DNA of 64,000 bases from Cololabis saira (Eukaryota; Chordata; Actinopteri; Beloniformes; Belonidae). The notes beneath the pieces are model-generated. The model ran no database searches. It saw nothing but the letters and a program-made list of their open reading frames with translations, and was not told the DNA's origin. The DNA is taken from the NCBI RefSeq assembly GCF_033807715.1, contig NC_084609.1, positions 34,919,850 to 34,983,849 on the forward strand, given 5' to 3'. The position numbers and the translations under genes are program-made. Shown here one piece after another: positions 46,497 through 58,364 of the stretch (the stretch's first letter is position 1; each line of letters opens with the position of its first letter).

Positions 46497-46578
46497 CGAC
46501 GAGGAAGGGATTTGAACCCATGCGTGTAGAGCACAATGGATTAGCAATCCATCGCCTTAACCACTCGGCCACCTCGTC
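46497..46578 (-). tRNA. tRNA-Ser(GCT), variant copy
   Basis: Two changes: 46506 opens a T-stem pair and 46527 alters the variable arm. The anticodon GCT is kept. Its 3' flank is replaced by the L2 5' fragment. Confidence 0.85.
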
Positions 46579-47118
46579 AAGTGCTCATTAATTTGGTCCC
46601 TAATCAATTACTGCTAATTCAATTAGTGCCTACTCAACTCGTCATCATTCAACTACTCCTTATCAAATAGCCCTCATTCATCTCACCCTTATTTAACTCG
46701 TCCTTGCTCATCTAAAACTCATTCAACAAATCCATACTCAACTAGCCCTCATTCCACTCTTCTTTATTCAATTAGTCCTTACTCAACTAGTCCCAATTCA
46801 ACGATTACTTATTTAACTAGCCATTATTCAACTAGTCCTCATTAAACTAGTCATCAATGGCCCGGTTTCACAGACAAGGCTTAAGCCTAGTCTCAGACTA
46901 AAAAGCTGTTTGAGCTGGCTTAACTTTAGGTCACTTGCACAGACATATCTTAAAATAGTCATAGATTTAGTCTGTTCTGGATTAAACAAAGCCAATTGCA
47001 AGAGGGTGGATTAGAGCTACTCTAGGACTAAATTTAAGTTTATATTAGTCCTGCAAAGAGGCAGGTTTAACTTCGGCTTAGTACTGTTTGTGAAAGGGAG
47101 CACAGATGGTTTGGGAGC

Positions 47119-48139
47119 ATGGAGTATTTGGAATATCTAAATGAAGACCAATATTCACTACAGAAGCCAGCCAGACAAATACTTATGGATAGGAGTAATC
47201 CATTGAATCAGTTTGATGAAATAACTTTCCGAGACCGCTTTCGTATGTACAAAGAAGATGTACCGGAGATAATTACTTTGCTTGAGCCTAGACTTTCCTC
47301 CGTGTCTCAAAGAGGAAGTTCTCTCCAAGTTCTGATCACTTTGAGATTCTTGGCATCTGGAACCTTTCATCGTGAAACTGTTGATTTGTTTGGTGTCAGT
47401 GAAGCAACAGTGTGTAGAATAGTTCACAATGTCTGCAGTGCCATTTGTGAACTGAGAAATCTGTACATTAAGTTCCCTGATGTTGCTGAGCAAGCCAACT
47501 ATAAAGTGCGATTCTACGAATATGGAATATGGACTATGGAACTTCCCAGGAGTGATTGGCTGTATTGATGGATGTCATGTTGAAATCAAGTGTCCATCAA
47601 CTCCTGATGCTGAGGAGTACAGGAACCGTAAGAACTGGTTTTCCATCAATGTTCAGGCTGTATGCACTCCAAATTTAGAGTTTTCAAACATTGTTGCCCG
47701 TTTGAAGGGAGCAACACATGATTCAAGGATTCTTCACAACTCTTCATTGTGTGCTCAGTTTGAGAGAGGGCAACATAGTGGAATACTACTTGGTGACAGT
47801 GGATATGCTCCTATTTATTCACGCCTTGGCCACATCCCACAACAACTGAGCAGCAAAGATACAACAGAGCTCATATTCGCACTAGAGGGATGGTCGAGCG
47901 TATGTTTGGAGTGTGGAAAAATCGATTCCAGTGTTTACGCAATACTTCGTTTTGAGCCAAGAAGATGCTGCAAGGTGATCATTGCTACAGCTGTGCTGCA
48001 CAACTACCTGAAGCAGCATAATTGTCCTGACCCTGCAATGGAAGACCAGAATGATCCAGATGTGCTCATGCCGGTGGCAGTAAATAACCAACGAGAACTT
48101 GCACTCAGAGCTGCTTTCACATTGCAGCACTTCAGTTAG
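47119..48139 (+). pseudogene. HARBI1-like DDE transposase, frameshifted
   Basis: The first frame (47119-47568) gives the N-terminal part with a helix-turn-helix-like stretch (HRETVDLFGVSEATVCRIV). The second frame, from about 47540, reads FPGVIGCIDGCHVEI with the first catalytic Asp, and GDSGYAP with the second. The catalytic Glu (MVERMFGVW) lies near 47890 in yet another frame, after which the 48139 frame resumes with ATAVLHNYL. At least three frameshifts make it inactive. The usual length of about 340 aa is otherwise covered. Confidence 0.88.
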
Positions 48140-48349
48140 AAAAGAGATACATTTAACCATGGAATGTATTGATTATGGCTTGTTTTTGCCTTAATAGTGT
48201 TTGTTGTGTACAACATATATAAATAGTGTGCTGAAAAATTAAATGAGAAACTCAACCAAGGCTGTTCTAAAATGTAGGTTGTGGTGACTACAATACTCAC
48301 ACTCTTGTCAAGTGAGAAAACATTTATTTTCATAACATATTTCATTACA

Positions 48350-49232
48350 TTACATAGCTATCTCTTGCATCTTTATTTGAACAGCTCTCTCTTCTAATTT
48401 CATATCCAATTCGACCTGTAGAATTCTCATTTTCATGTCATGCTCTTCTTTCATTTTCTGCTCATGAAATTCTAAGGCTAACTTTTCATGCATGGACATC
48501 CTTTTTGGTCTCTGCTGGAAGGTGGTGACAGCATCTTTTCTCTGGAATGCCATGCCAGATGTGGAGGGTGCACAGTCACCTTACACTGGCTCTTCCACCA
48601 GGGTTAGAATAATTTCCTCTGGGAAAAGAACACTGTTAGATCCAAAAACTCACATGGTCCTTGGAATTAAATAAAAATAAAGATAGACACAGACAGTGGA
48701 ATAATCATGTACAGAAGGAGGTAAATAATTTACTTTCTATGGTATATTTACCATTTGTGCTTAGTTCTTCATGCCCACTCTCCAAATGGTCATCATCTGG
48801 TATACCATCTAGAGGTTGCTGGTCTTCTATTATTCCAGTCAACAAGTCAGCCAATTCATCGGCCTTGTCTTTACTTGGTGGGGGTCCACCACCAGTAGTA
48901 AATCTCTCTCTTCTGGCCTCTGCATTCCTTTTTTTCAAATCTAATTTGATGTTCTTCCACAGAGTCTATGAAGGCAGATATCATTCAATATAAACAATGT
49001 CACAAAACTATATCACATCTGTGATATACAGATCATAATAGACATGTCTCACCTGCAGTTGCTGTACCGCTCTTGTGGTTACATTTTCATTTGAGTTGAA
49101 TTCACTGCAAATGGCAGCCCAAGCACTCCTCTTCTTATGTTCAATAGCAGCATGATTTCCCACAATTTGTTTAAGTAGAGTTTTTTCATACTCAGTATAG
49201 TTCTTTTAGCGTGTTCTTTTAGTTTCAGCCAT
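48350..49232 (-). pseudogene. Harbinger Myb/SANT-like accessory gene
   Basis: Three inferred exons on minus. Exon 1 (49053-49232) reads a Myb-like domain (YTEYEKTLLKQIVGNHAA, SAWAAICSEFN) and ends at CAG|GTGAG. Exon 2 (48752-48965) begins TLWKNIKLDLKKR in phase and continues acidic to a donor. Exon 3, toward 48350, has a coil rich in Glu/Lys/Met. A TAA in codon 9 and another stop in exon 3 break it. These proteins bind Harbinger ends and bring the transposase into the nucleus. Confidence 0.75.
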
Positions 49233-50008
49233 GTTTGGGGTCAAAATTCCCTCCAGCAAAACTGTCCTCAATTCCATTCCAGGTTTTTGTGAGCACCATT
49301 AGGCTAACAGACTGTGCTCCCACTTAAGCTAATGAGGTGTTCTCATTTAAGCTTACTCCAGGACTCCACAGTCTGGGACTAACTAAGACAAATGTAAGCC
49401 ACGCTCATGCAAGCCACTTAAATGACCTAGCTTTACTAGTCTGACTTAGGCCTACTCCTGGCTTGATATAAGCCTTGTCTGTGAAACCGGGCCAATGATG
49501 CAGTTCAACTAGACATCAATGTGTGCTGTCTACACCTGTTTATATAGTGGTCTCTGTAGTCCAAAAACTAACCAGGTAACAGTCATATTTAGATAGAACT
49601 GTTAGTTCTCCTGTTAATGGTTCATTAATACTAATATATCTGCACTTGTTTTACCTTTGACAACATATCGGTGTTTCAACTTTCCCTGTTCTTCATCCTT
49701 TCTTTTCTATCTCACTCCTCTTCTTGCTCTAGCCACCTGTTTTTCAGCAGGTAGGTCTTCTCTCTGAAAGGGGGGTTGTTCCATGCCAGTGTTTATTTGA
49801 CAGTTGTTTGGGGGTCATGCGATTGGTCTCTGGAAAGCACCTAGCTTGTATTGTATTGATGCTTTACTATATAAACAAAATGAAGCTTAAAGGTAATGCT
49901 ACTGAGCATCTTAGGTTATTTGAAGCAAAGACAGCATTCGACCATGCTGGGATACCACCACCGCATAGTAACTCCAAGGAACACCTCAAAGCACAGGAGA
50001 AGCAAGCA

Positions 50009-50090
50009 CGACGAGGATGGGATTTGAACCCATGCGTGCAGAACACAATGGATTAGCAATCCATCGCCTTAACCACTCGGCCACCTCGTC
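50009..50090 (-). tRNA. tRNA-Ser(GCT), near-majority copy
   Basis: A single change at 50043 in the variable arm turns a C-G pair into U-G. All stems still pair. Confidence 0.95.
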
Positions 50091-50376
50091 TAGTCGTCGT
50101 TAACCTAGTCCCTAATCAATTACTGCTAATTCAATTAGTGCCTACTCAACTCATCATCATTCAACTACTCCTTATCAAATAGCCCTCATTTAACTTATTT
50201 AACTCGTCCTTGCTCAACTAGCCCTCATTCAACTCATCTTTATTCAATTAGTCCTTACTCAACTAGTCCCAATTTAACGATTACTTATTTAACTGGCCAT
50301 TATTCAACTAGTCCTCATTAAACATCAATGATGCAGTTCAACTAGACATCAATGTGTGCTGTCTACACCTGTTTAT

Positions 50377-50831
50377 CAAAGTAGGAGTCGGGGAGTGAAC
50401 CCGCAGTGGACGCAACAGATTACCGTGTTTGCAATGTAACATTACCAGTACAGCATCATAAACTACAGCTAGAAAAGTTACTTTACTTAGCAGATAAAGT
50501 AATGTTAGCTGAGCATTAGCTCGCCAGCTCTACTTACCATTCTTTGTGCAACTTCAGATGTCGAACGAAGTTGGAAGTTGTTTCCTCTCCGTCTGTGATC
50601 TTCGACCTGCATGTTTTGCACACCGCAATTTCTTTTTTTGTTCACCACCTCATAGTTTTTGTACCCAAACGAAATTATCTTCGGTATCATTTTTGCAAAC
50701 CGGCGCTTTGGTTACCATTTCTTCGTCATTGGTTGTCCTGCAATTTGATTGGATGCTGTCGCAACGTGGATCTAATTTGATTGGATGCTTTGCCAGCTCG
50801 CACACACACAAATGCATACACACGCACACAC

Positions 50832-50921
<90 letters not shown>

Positions 50922-51077
50922 CGTGTTCGTTATTAACATACTTTTTAATCTTTGTGTTTTGGTGAAAGTAGCAAGTCTTCTCAAGTTCAAGTCGAGTTGC
51001 AAGTCTTAACACTTTGTCAAGTCGAGTCTAAAGTCATCAAATTCATGACTCGAGTCTAGCTCGAGTCCACACCTCTG
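50377..51077 (-). mobile_element. ZBED-type hAT element, 5' terminal fragment (copy 3)
   Basis: Matches the right end of hAT copy A, from CAAAGTAGGAGTCGG to the terminus CCACACCTCTG at 51077. It has a (CA)n run at 50824-50918. The remainder of the transposon is absent. Confidence 0.82.
50538..50690 (-). pseudogene. BED zinc-finger exon, frameshifted (copy 3)
   Basis: Same one-base insertion in the A run as the exon at 2939-3091, placing CxxC and HxxxH out of frame. The splice donor is kept. Confidence 0.75.
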
Positions 51078-51472
51078 GAGATTACTCTGTTCATGGTGTC
51101 GTTGAGCGTGGTTTCAATCTCCTGTGTGTTAGCCGTCTCGGCCTGTGAGGAGCGGAGCTGTGTCAACTCACCGGTCAGTTCTTCTCGTAAAGCTTGTATG
51201 TCCGCGGTTGTCTGCGCGCGGAGAGACTCAATGTCATTTTTAACTCCTTGAGACGATGCCATGATTTCAGACTTTATCTGTGTCAGCACCGCTTCTCTGG
51301 AAGTTTGAAGTTCCTCTCGGAGCATCTGCAGGGAGAGAGCGGCCTCGGGGCCAGGTGTCTTGCCTTGTGGGGTCGCTGCTGCTCTGTCGGCCATGTTGAG
51401 GCTGCCTCGTGTGAACGGATATATATATTGCTGTAACTGTGTCCCTTGTTGTTTCCCTTTTCGTGCGGGCAT
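51078..51472 (-). pseudogene. L1 ORF1 N-terminal fragment, unsplit
   Basis: ATG at 51472. A basic N terminus (MPARKGKQQG) and an Ala/Pro linker lead to a long coil (LREELQTSREAVL, ALREELTGELTQL) that ends at MNRVIS, where the hAT terminus begins. It is about 132 real residues; the last few of the open frame come from the hAT end. It is the undisturbed version of the copy split by L2 at 3651-9523, and it shows where that insertion went. Confidence 0.75.
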
Positions 51473-52215
51473 ATCAAAGTTCTGTTACCAATAGGGAGCG
51501 GAGACCGGACCAGGATGAGCGGTTTTTAATGGATAATTATCCTCATTATCATATTCAATTGTATGTATTTGAGGGAGGATTGAGCGGAATGTTGTGCTCC
51601 CGCATGTGCACTCAAATCCACGTTTATTGTGATGTTCAAAGAAACGTGCATTGATTTGGGCGTACGCACAGTTTTGAAAAACGCAAGAATTACACGCACA
51701 TTGAAATCCACGCACTCTTTGTACATGAGGCCCCTGGTCCAGTTGGTGGTAGAGAGGGTGAAGGGAGAAGGTCACTGGCATCTGACCCAGAATCACTATT
51801 GACAGCTCCTGAAAAGCCATGGTAGACCCAGAACAAACATGAGGACAACGTTAATTTGGTTACAGGCAATAATCTGATTGCTGTTGTCCATCTAAATATA
51901 GTTTATGGTCGGGATACTCCACCTACCTTAATGTGATTATCACTTACTGAAAATACTAACTTGATTAGTTTAATGTTGCTATTTACATATACATTTCTTA
52001 ATGCAACTCTTTCCTCCATCTGGTTATGTTGGGAGTATTGTGGTCCATGTAAACGTAGTCAGTTGTAGCATCAGCTGAGGTAAGAATGGTTCCTTGGAGT
52101 CAGAACACAGCAGCTGTGTGTCGTTAGCCCGTTAAGCTGTGGTTGGTCAGAACTGGTCCCTGGCAACATTTAAAAACTCTCAGCTGTGCTGACTCCTTTA
52201 CTTCTGACTTTCATT
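51473..52215 (+). promoter_or_regulatory. 5' flank and promoter of secreted gene 3
   Basis: The 51485-51720 part is not found beside genes 1 and 2. From 51885 it matches the common flank. TATA-like TTTAAAA at 52169-52175. Confidence 0.5.
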
Positions 52216-53398
52216 ATGAAGACTGCAGGCTTCTTCCTGAGGTTTGCTACAGTCTTGGTTGGCAGCAACTGTTTCCAGCTGGTTCTAGAAGTTTCTGATG
52301 TTGTGTTCTTGTTTTTCAGGGTTTCCCTCTGTGTGTTGTTGATTGTGGAGTCATGTGGGATGCATTTGAAGGGTAGGCTATGGTTTGCTGAAGACTTGGC
52401 ATGTGTAGTTGTACCACACTCAGCTTAAATCTTCTGTTTTATGTCCCCAGGATCAAAATCTCACCAACAGAGTGGTGGTGGCAGCGGTGCTGGTGGCAAC
52501 TTTGCCTCCTACCAGGGAGCACCCACAGGTCACTCAGCACCAGTACTCTACAGTGCCCCTAGACTGGTATCTGCACCAGTATTTGTCCAAAACCCTAACC
52601 CCCCTCAGCTTGTTGGCTACACAACTCCAGTAGGGAGCAGCCTGGACTCGGCTGCACCTGCTGTGGGATACTATGTCGGTACTGGGTCTGCTGTGCCCCT
52701 TCAGGCAGGAGCTGTCGGTACTGGGTCACTTGTGCCCCTTCAGGCAGGAGCTGTCGGTACTGGGTCTGCTGTTCCCCTTCAGCCTGGCTATGTTGTCTCT
52801 GGTTCTTCTGTACCCTTTCAATCAGGATCTGTTGGTTCAGGGCTGACTGGAGCAGGTCAGTCTTGTCTACCAAATAAGTCTGATGCATGGTACTAGTCTT
52901 GTGGTTGGGTACTGTATCCTGACTCTTTTCTCCACAGAAACCGAGTGGGCTGTTCCTCCCCAAAGCTTGACTGAAGCAGCAGATGATGCCCAGACCATGG
53001 ATGCCAGTGACTTTCTCCCATCACCCCCTCTACCACCACCTGAACCTAGATTCCAGGCAGGAGAAGCTGCCAGTGTTATGAGGGAAGCTGAACTTGGCAA
53101 CTTCCAGCGGCAGACGGAAGAATTTGGCTATCCAGCTGACCAACTGGGCCAAGGACAGCAGGGATTCACAAGTGTGGTGGTTCCCCAGTTTGGTGTGGGT
53201 GGTTTCTCGGCTTCCCCCAATCCAGACTTTGACTTCAAACTCCTGTATGGCCTGTACCCTCCTGGCACCCAGACTACCTTCAGCCAGCACCATGAGAAGG
53301 GCAAAGACTACTCACAGGCCGTCCACTACTTGACAGAGCATGCTTCTGACGACCATGGTTCTGTGCAGCAGAAAAAGGTCTTCCAAGCTGCCTCCTAG
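52216..53398 (+). CDS. Secreted repeat protein of unknown function, copy 3 (314 aa)
   Basis: Exons 52216-52241, 52320-52372, 52451-52855 and 52938-53398; 945 nt with consistent phases and the same signal peptide. It has three 13-residue repeats like copy 1 and shares private residues with it (ETEWAVPP, EPRF, GGFSASPN), so copies 1 and 3 are closer to each other than to copy 2. It keeps the PPL missing from copy 1. The last intron holds in-frame stops. AATAAA at about 53480. Function unknown. Confidence 0.82.
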
Positions 53399-54098
53399 AC
53401 TTCTGCAGGAAATGCTTAGGTGTCTCAAGGCTGGCAGAAATATGTCCTCTGCATAAAAGATTCTGATCACCTTTGGCCAATAAAGATTACTCCCCACATC
53501 AATGTGTGTCCTGAAGGTCTGGCATTACAAGCCATATCCTGATGTTGGTAGCATTGCTGTGCAGTCTAAGCATGGATGCTGCTTAGACCTTCACTTGCAG
53601 AAGGTTGGTGGTTGCCAGAGCCTCCACATGGCCATGGTTCCTGGGGAAAGTGCTGTAGACCAATATGGGACTGCTTAGAATTATGACCACATTGCAGATA
53701 AAATGTATTTTAAAAGGTGGTTGGTTTTGGGACTGGACTAAAAGAATCCTCCTAGTTGCAAAGCTCACCTTTTGAAACTTGCACAGGTTTAGTCAAACGG
53801 GGAGTGGCTGATGGCTGTAAGCCTGCACGCCAAGAGTTTCACCAATACAGCAAACTTTGCCACAGTACATGGCATACTACCACACTGGAGCATCACAAGT
53901 CTGAGCAGGCAATGGTTCAAATGTTCATGACAGGGGCTTCTCCACAAGGCTATGCAACATTTTAAACAATTTTGCTGGTTTTTGGGAAACGGATTTAAAG
54001 CTACAAAATTTGCTCGACTGAAAGACCTTATCGGGGCAGGAATGGGGAAAAAGGGCATGGAAAAACTTGATTTCTGGTCGCCTGGATTGTGGATTATT
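53399..54098 (+). other. 3' flank of secreted gene 3
   Basis: Nearly identical to 11291-11995, including the polyadenylation signal. It is cut at GGATTATTAC, where L2 sequence starts. No supported gene. Confidence 0.55.
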
Positions 54099-54264
54099 AC
54101 CCACAAATGCATCAATGGACACGCACCACCATATCTAGAAGACCTCATCACTCCACAAACCTCCACCCGTTCCCTCAGATCTACAGGCAGCTGCTCCTCC
54201 GAGTCCCAAAAACCAGACTCCGCACCATGGGAGACCGAGCCTTCTGCTCACCAGCACCAGCTTG
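54099..54264 (+). pseudogene. L2 RT C-terminal scrap
   Basis: Matches 13225-13392 (for example CATCAATGGACACGCACCACC) and then jumps directly into the array minisatellite. It is a remnant of the L2 copy seen at 12540-13443. Confidence 0.75.
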
Positions 54265-54883
54265 TAGCCCTCATTCAACTCGTCTTTATTCAATTAGTCC
54301 TCTCTCAACTAGTCCCAATTCAACGATCACTTATTCAACTAGCCATTATTCAACTAGTCCTCATTAAACTAGTCATCGATGATGCAGTTCAACTAGACAT
54401 CAATGTGTGCTGTCTACACCTGTTTATATAGTGGTCTCTGTAGTCCAACAACTAACCAGGTAACAGTCATATTTACATAGAACTGTTAGTTCTGTTAATG
54501 GTTCATTAATACTAATATATCTGCACTTGTTTTACCTTTGACAACATATCGGTGTTTCACCTTTCCCTGTTCATCCTTTCTTTTCTATCTCACTCATCTT
54601 GCTCTAGCCACCTGTTTTTCAGCAGGTAGGTATTCTCTCTGAAAGGGGGGTTGTTCCTTGCCAGTGTTTATTTGACAGTTGTTTGGGGGTCATGCAATTG
54701 GTCTCTGGACAGCACCTAGCTTGTATTGTATTGATGCTTTACTATATAAACAAAATCTAGCTTACAGGCAATGCTACTGAGCATCTTAGGTTATTTCAAG
54801 CATAGACAGCATCCGGCCATGTTGGGATACCATCACCGCATAGTAACTCCAAGGAACACCTCAAAGCACAGGACAAGCAAACA

Positions 54884-54965
54884 CGACGAGGATGGGATTT
54901 GAACCCATGCGTGCAGAGCACAATGGATTAGCAATTCATCGCCTTAACCACTCGGCCACCTCGTC
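54884..54965 (-). tRNA. tRNA-Ser(GCT), anticodon-stem variant G30A
   Basis: Same change (54936) and flanking GGACAAGCAAACAC as the copy at 26700. Confidence 0.9.
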
Positions 54966-55754
54966 AAGTGCGCATTAATTTGGTCCCTAATCAATTACTG
55001 CTAATTCAATTAGTACCTACTCAACTCGTCATCATTCAACTACTCCTTATCAAATAGCCCTCATTCATCTCACCCTTATTTAACTCGTCCTTGCTCATCT
55101 AAAACTCATTCAACAAGTCCATACTCAACTAGCCCTCATTCCACTCGTCTTTATTCAATTAGTCCTTACTCAACTAGTCCCAATTCAACGATTACTTGTT
55201 TAACTAGCCATTATTCAACTAGTCCTCGTTAAATTAGTCATCGATGATGCAGTTCAACTAGACATCAATGTGTGCTGTCTACACCTGTTTATATAGTGGT
55301 CTCTGTAGTCCAACAACTAACCAGGTAACAGTCATATTTACATAGAACTGTTAGTTCTGCTGTTAATGGTTCATTAATACTAATATATCTGCACTTGTTT
55401 TACCTTTGACAACATATCGGTGTTTCAACTTTCCCCTTTATTCATCCTCTCTTTTCTATCTCACTCTTCTTTCTCTAGCCACCTGTTTTTCAGCAGGTAG
55501 GTCTTCTCTCTGAAAGGGGGGTTGTTCCTTGCCAGTGTTTATTTGACAGTTGTTTGGGGGTCATGCGATTGGTCTCTGGAAAGCACCTAGCTTGTATTGT
55601 ATTGATGCTTTACTATATAAACAAAAAGAAGCTTACAGATAATGCTACTGAGAATCTTAGGTTGTTTGAAGCAATGACAGCATCCAGCCATGCTGGGATA
55701 CCACCACCTCATAGTAACTCCAAGGAACACCTCAAAGCACAGAAGAAGCAAGCA

Positions 55755-55836
55755 CGACGAGGATGGGATTTGAACCCATGCGTGCAGAGCACAATGGATT
55801 AGCAATCCAACGCCTTAACCACTCGGCCACCTCGTC
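55755..55836 (-). tRNA. tRNA-Ser(GCT), variant A27T
   Basis: A change at 55810 gives a T-T mismatch at the top pair of the anticodon stem. Otherwise majority type. Confidence 0.9.
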
Positions 55837-56621
55837 TAGTGATCGTTAGCCTAGTACCTAATCAATTACTGCTAATTCAATTAGTGCCTACTCAACTCGT
55901 CATTATTCAACTACTCCTTATCAAATAGCCCTCATTCATCTCACCCTTATTTAACTCATCCTTGCTGATCTAAAACTCATTCAGCAAGTCCATACTCAAC
56001 TAGCCCTCATTCAACTCTTCTTTATTCAATTAGTCCTTACTCAACTAGTCCCAATTCAACGATTACTTATTTAACTAGCTATTGTTCAACTAGTCCTCAT
56101 TAAACTAGTCATCGGTGATGCAGTTCAACTAGACATCAATATGTGCTGTCTACACCTGTTTATATAGTGGTCTCTGTAGTCCAACAACTAACCAGGTAAC
56201 AGTCATATTTACATAGAACTGTTAGTTCTCCTGTTAATGGTTCATTAATACTAATATATCTGCACTTGTTTTACCTTTGACAACATATCGGTGTCTCACC
56301 TTTCCCTGTTCTTCATCCTTTCTTTTCTATCTCACTCCTCTTCTTGCTCTAGCCACCTGTTTTTCAGCAGGCAGGTCTTCTCTCTGAAAGAGGGGTTGTT
56401 CCTTGCCAGTGTTTATTTGACAGTTGTTTGGGAGTCATGCGATTGGTCTCAGGAAAGCTTGTATTGTATTTATGCTTTACTATATAAACAATATGTAGCT
56501 TACAGGAAATGCTACTGAGCATCTTAAGTTATTCAAAGCAAAGATAACAGCTGGCCATGCTGGGAAACCACCACCGCATAGTAACTCCAAGGAACACCTC
56601 AAAGCACAGGAGAAGAAAGCC

Positions 56622-56696
56622 CGACGAGGATGGGATTTGAACCCATGCGTGCAGAGCACAATGGATTAGCAATCCATCGCCTTAACCACTCGGCCA
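56622..56696 (-). pseudogene. tRNA-Ser(GCT) split by insertion, 3' part
   Basis: Majority sequence from the 3' end to tRNA nt 8, including anticodon GCT and box B. The 5' seven bases resume at 58358-58364 after the insertion, which begins just past CGGCCA. The gene is disrupted within box A. Confidence 0.95.
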
Positions 56697-57379
56697 AAAA
56701 TGGGGCTAAAGGGACTGCCCGAGGGGGGGAAAGAAAAGAAAAAAGAGGGAGGAGGGGGGAAAGAGGGAAAAGAAAAGGAGGGAAAAAAAGGAGGAAAATG
56801 AACATTATATTTTTCTCTATTCTTATCTTCTCAACATTGTTTACACACACTTCTGCCCCTATTGCAAGGTTTTATCATCACTTTAATTTCCATGTGTCTT
56901 GTGGCAACATCCCAACTACCACAGCTTTGAACAGATAACAGCACCAAAACCTGTGAAAAAGAGTGCTGGGTTTTGTGAATAAAACTTAAGATGATTATGC
57001 AAGTAATTCTGGCAGTAGTTTTGACATTCAATAGATGAATCCTGTTTTTCAAGAGGAAATTAAATAAAAACATGAAGGCTGTTCTTCGCTCAAAATATTT
57101 ATTAAACTTTATATTAAACTTTGTTAAACTATTTATTAAACGACACAGAGACACACAGACAAACAGAGACACAAAGACAGGAACATCAATTGGTGTGAAC
57201 GCTGCACAGAAGCAGCCGGAAGCGTTCACTGCAGGGAGAGACCTCTCTGCTTCCTGCTGTCCAGCAGCAGAACCACTGGACTTCCTGCTGTCCAGCAGAA
57301 CCACTGGGCTTCCTGGGTGCTCTCCATGGTCCTCCTGACACACGGCCCTTTTTCTTTGCCTTCTGGGTGTACCTAAACA

Positions 57380-57443
<64 letters not shown>

Positions 57444-58351
57444 ATATATATATAAAACAGGATAATATCAAGCTATAGCCTGTACAGACAGTGCCGATGC
57501 AACTATGTATGGATGTGTTATGTTATGTTATGTTATGTTATGTTTTGCATTACTGTTTTATTATTGTTGTGAAGCACTTTGTAACTGTATGGTTTGAAAG
57601 GTGCTATATATATTATCACACAGACAGATGTAAAAATACTATTCCACTGACGAAAAATTAAACTTGGCCCAATTAAGCATGCTTAATACATCTGGACAGA
57701 TCTACACATCAGTACACATCTGTCTGCTCTGCTCTAACTGTATAACCAGGCTCCATTACCAGAGGAGAGAAAACGCCACAGATAGCAGATAAATTAATAT
57801 TCCACTGATGGGCAATGAAATTTGGCAATATTTTTTTACACCTTAAGGCTTTTCCCGAGAAATCGGCATAGTTTATTCAGTAAATAAAGGAATACGTTAC
57901 TATTGTTGTTCTGATTCAGTCACATCGGCATCATAACCCACCGTCACACACAGGCAGAACCTCCATTAGCAAATCGGCTATTTAACGAGAAAGTTGAAAA
58001 TACAAGTTAAATAACGGGCTTGCGGTACAGAAAAATAGTTTGTTCATCGTTTTATCACACGCTTTGAAATTCGGCTTCTACCTGCCGGTGCATTTATGAG
58101 CGTTAATCAAGTTTTCAAACCTTTTTCCGTTTTTGGTGTTGTCTGGTGATGCGGAGAAAAACATGGACGACATTCTAAAGCGATAGCCACGCCCCCTCCT
58201 ACATCACGTGACCAGGCACGTCGTTCGGATTGGTTCGGAGCTCGTTCGGATCTGTTCGGATCTGTTCGGACCTCAGTGGAAACTCTTTGATCTTGTTCGG
58301 ACCTGTTAGGATGTGTTAGGACCTCGGAGGCAGTCCAGAAACTGCAAGGTA
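56697..58351. mobile_element. Dada-like DNA element inserted in a tRNA gene
   Basis: A 1655-bp insert with a 6-bp duplication CGGCCA (56691-56696, 58352-58357), which is tRNA nt 8-13. Near each end lies an inverted motif: GGACTGCCCGAGG about 20 bp from the left, and on the opposite strand of the right end GGACTGCCTCCGAGG at a similar distance. There is no transposase ORF. Contents: a purine-rich tract (56728-56800), a TA run (57383-57452), TTATG repeats (57518-57543) and GTTCGGATCT-type repeats (58220-58300). Small-RNA-gene targets with 6-7 bp duplications fit the Dada superfamily described from fish; assignment is inference. Confidence 0.65.
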
Positions 58352-58364
58352 CGGCCACCTCGTC
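58352..58364 (-). pseudogene. tRNA-Ser split by insertion, 5' part
   Basis: Contains the duplicated CGGCCA and then CCTCGTC, the seven 5' acceptor-stem bases of the copy at 56622. Confidence 0.93.

Larger units (their letters stand above)
46859..49493. mobile_element. PIF/Harbinger transposon in an array unit
   Basis: Inverted ends GGCCCGGTTTCACAGACAAG and CTTGTCTGTGAAACCGGGCC, with AAT repeated on both sides (46856-46858, 49494-49496). It carries a HARBI1-like transposase on plus and a Myb/SANT-type gene on minus, the standard two-gene Harbinger layout. It sits in the minisatellite at CATCAATGATG. Confidence 0.92.
46482..50376. repeat. tRNA-Ser tandem array, block II
   Basis: Two tRNA genes with their minisatellite and L2-tail parts, separated by the Harbinger insertion. 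The block ends at CTGTTTAT|CAAAGTAGG, where hAT sequence begins. Confidence 0.92.

Noticed and set aside
57072..57338. 88-aa ORF inside the Dada-like insert
   Set aside because: Short, with no recognisable domain, and partly antisense to another equally weak ORF; not a transposase.
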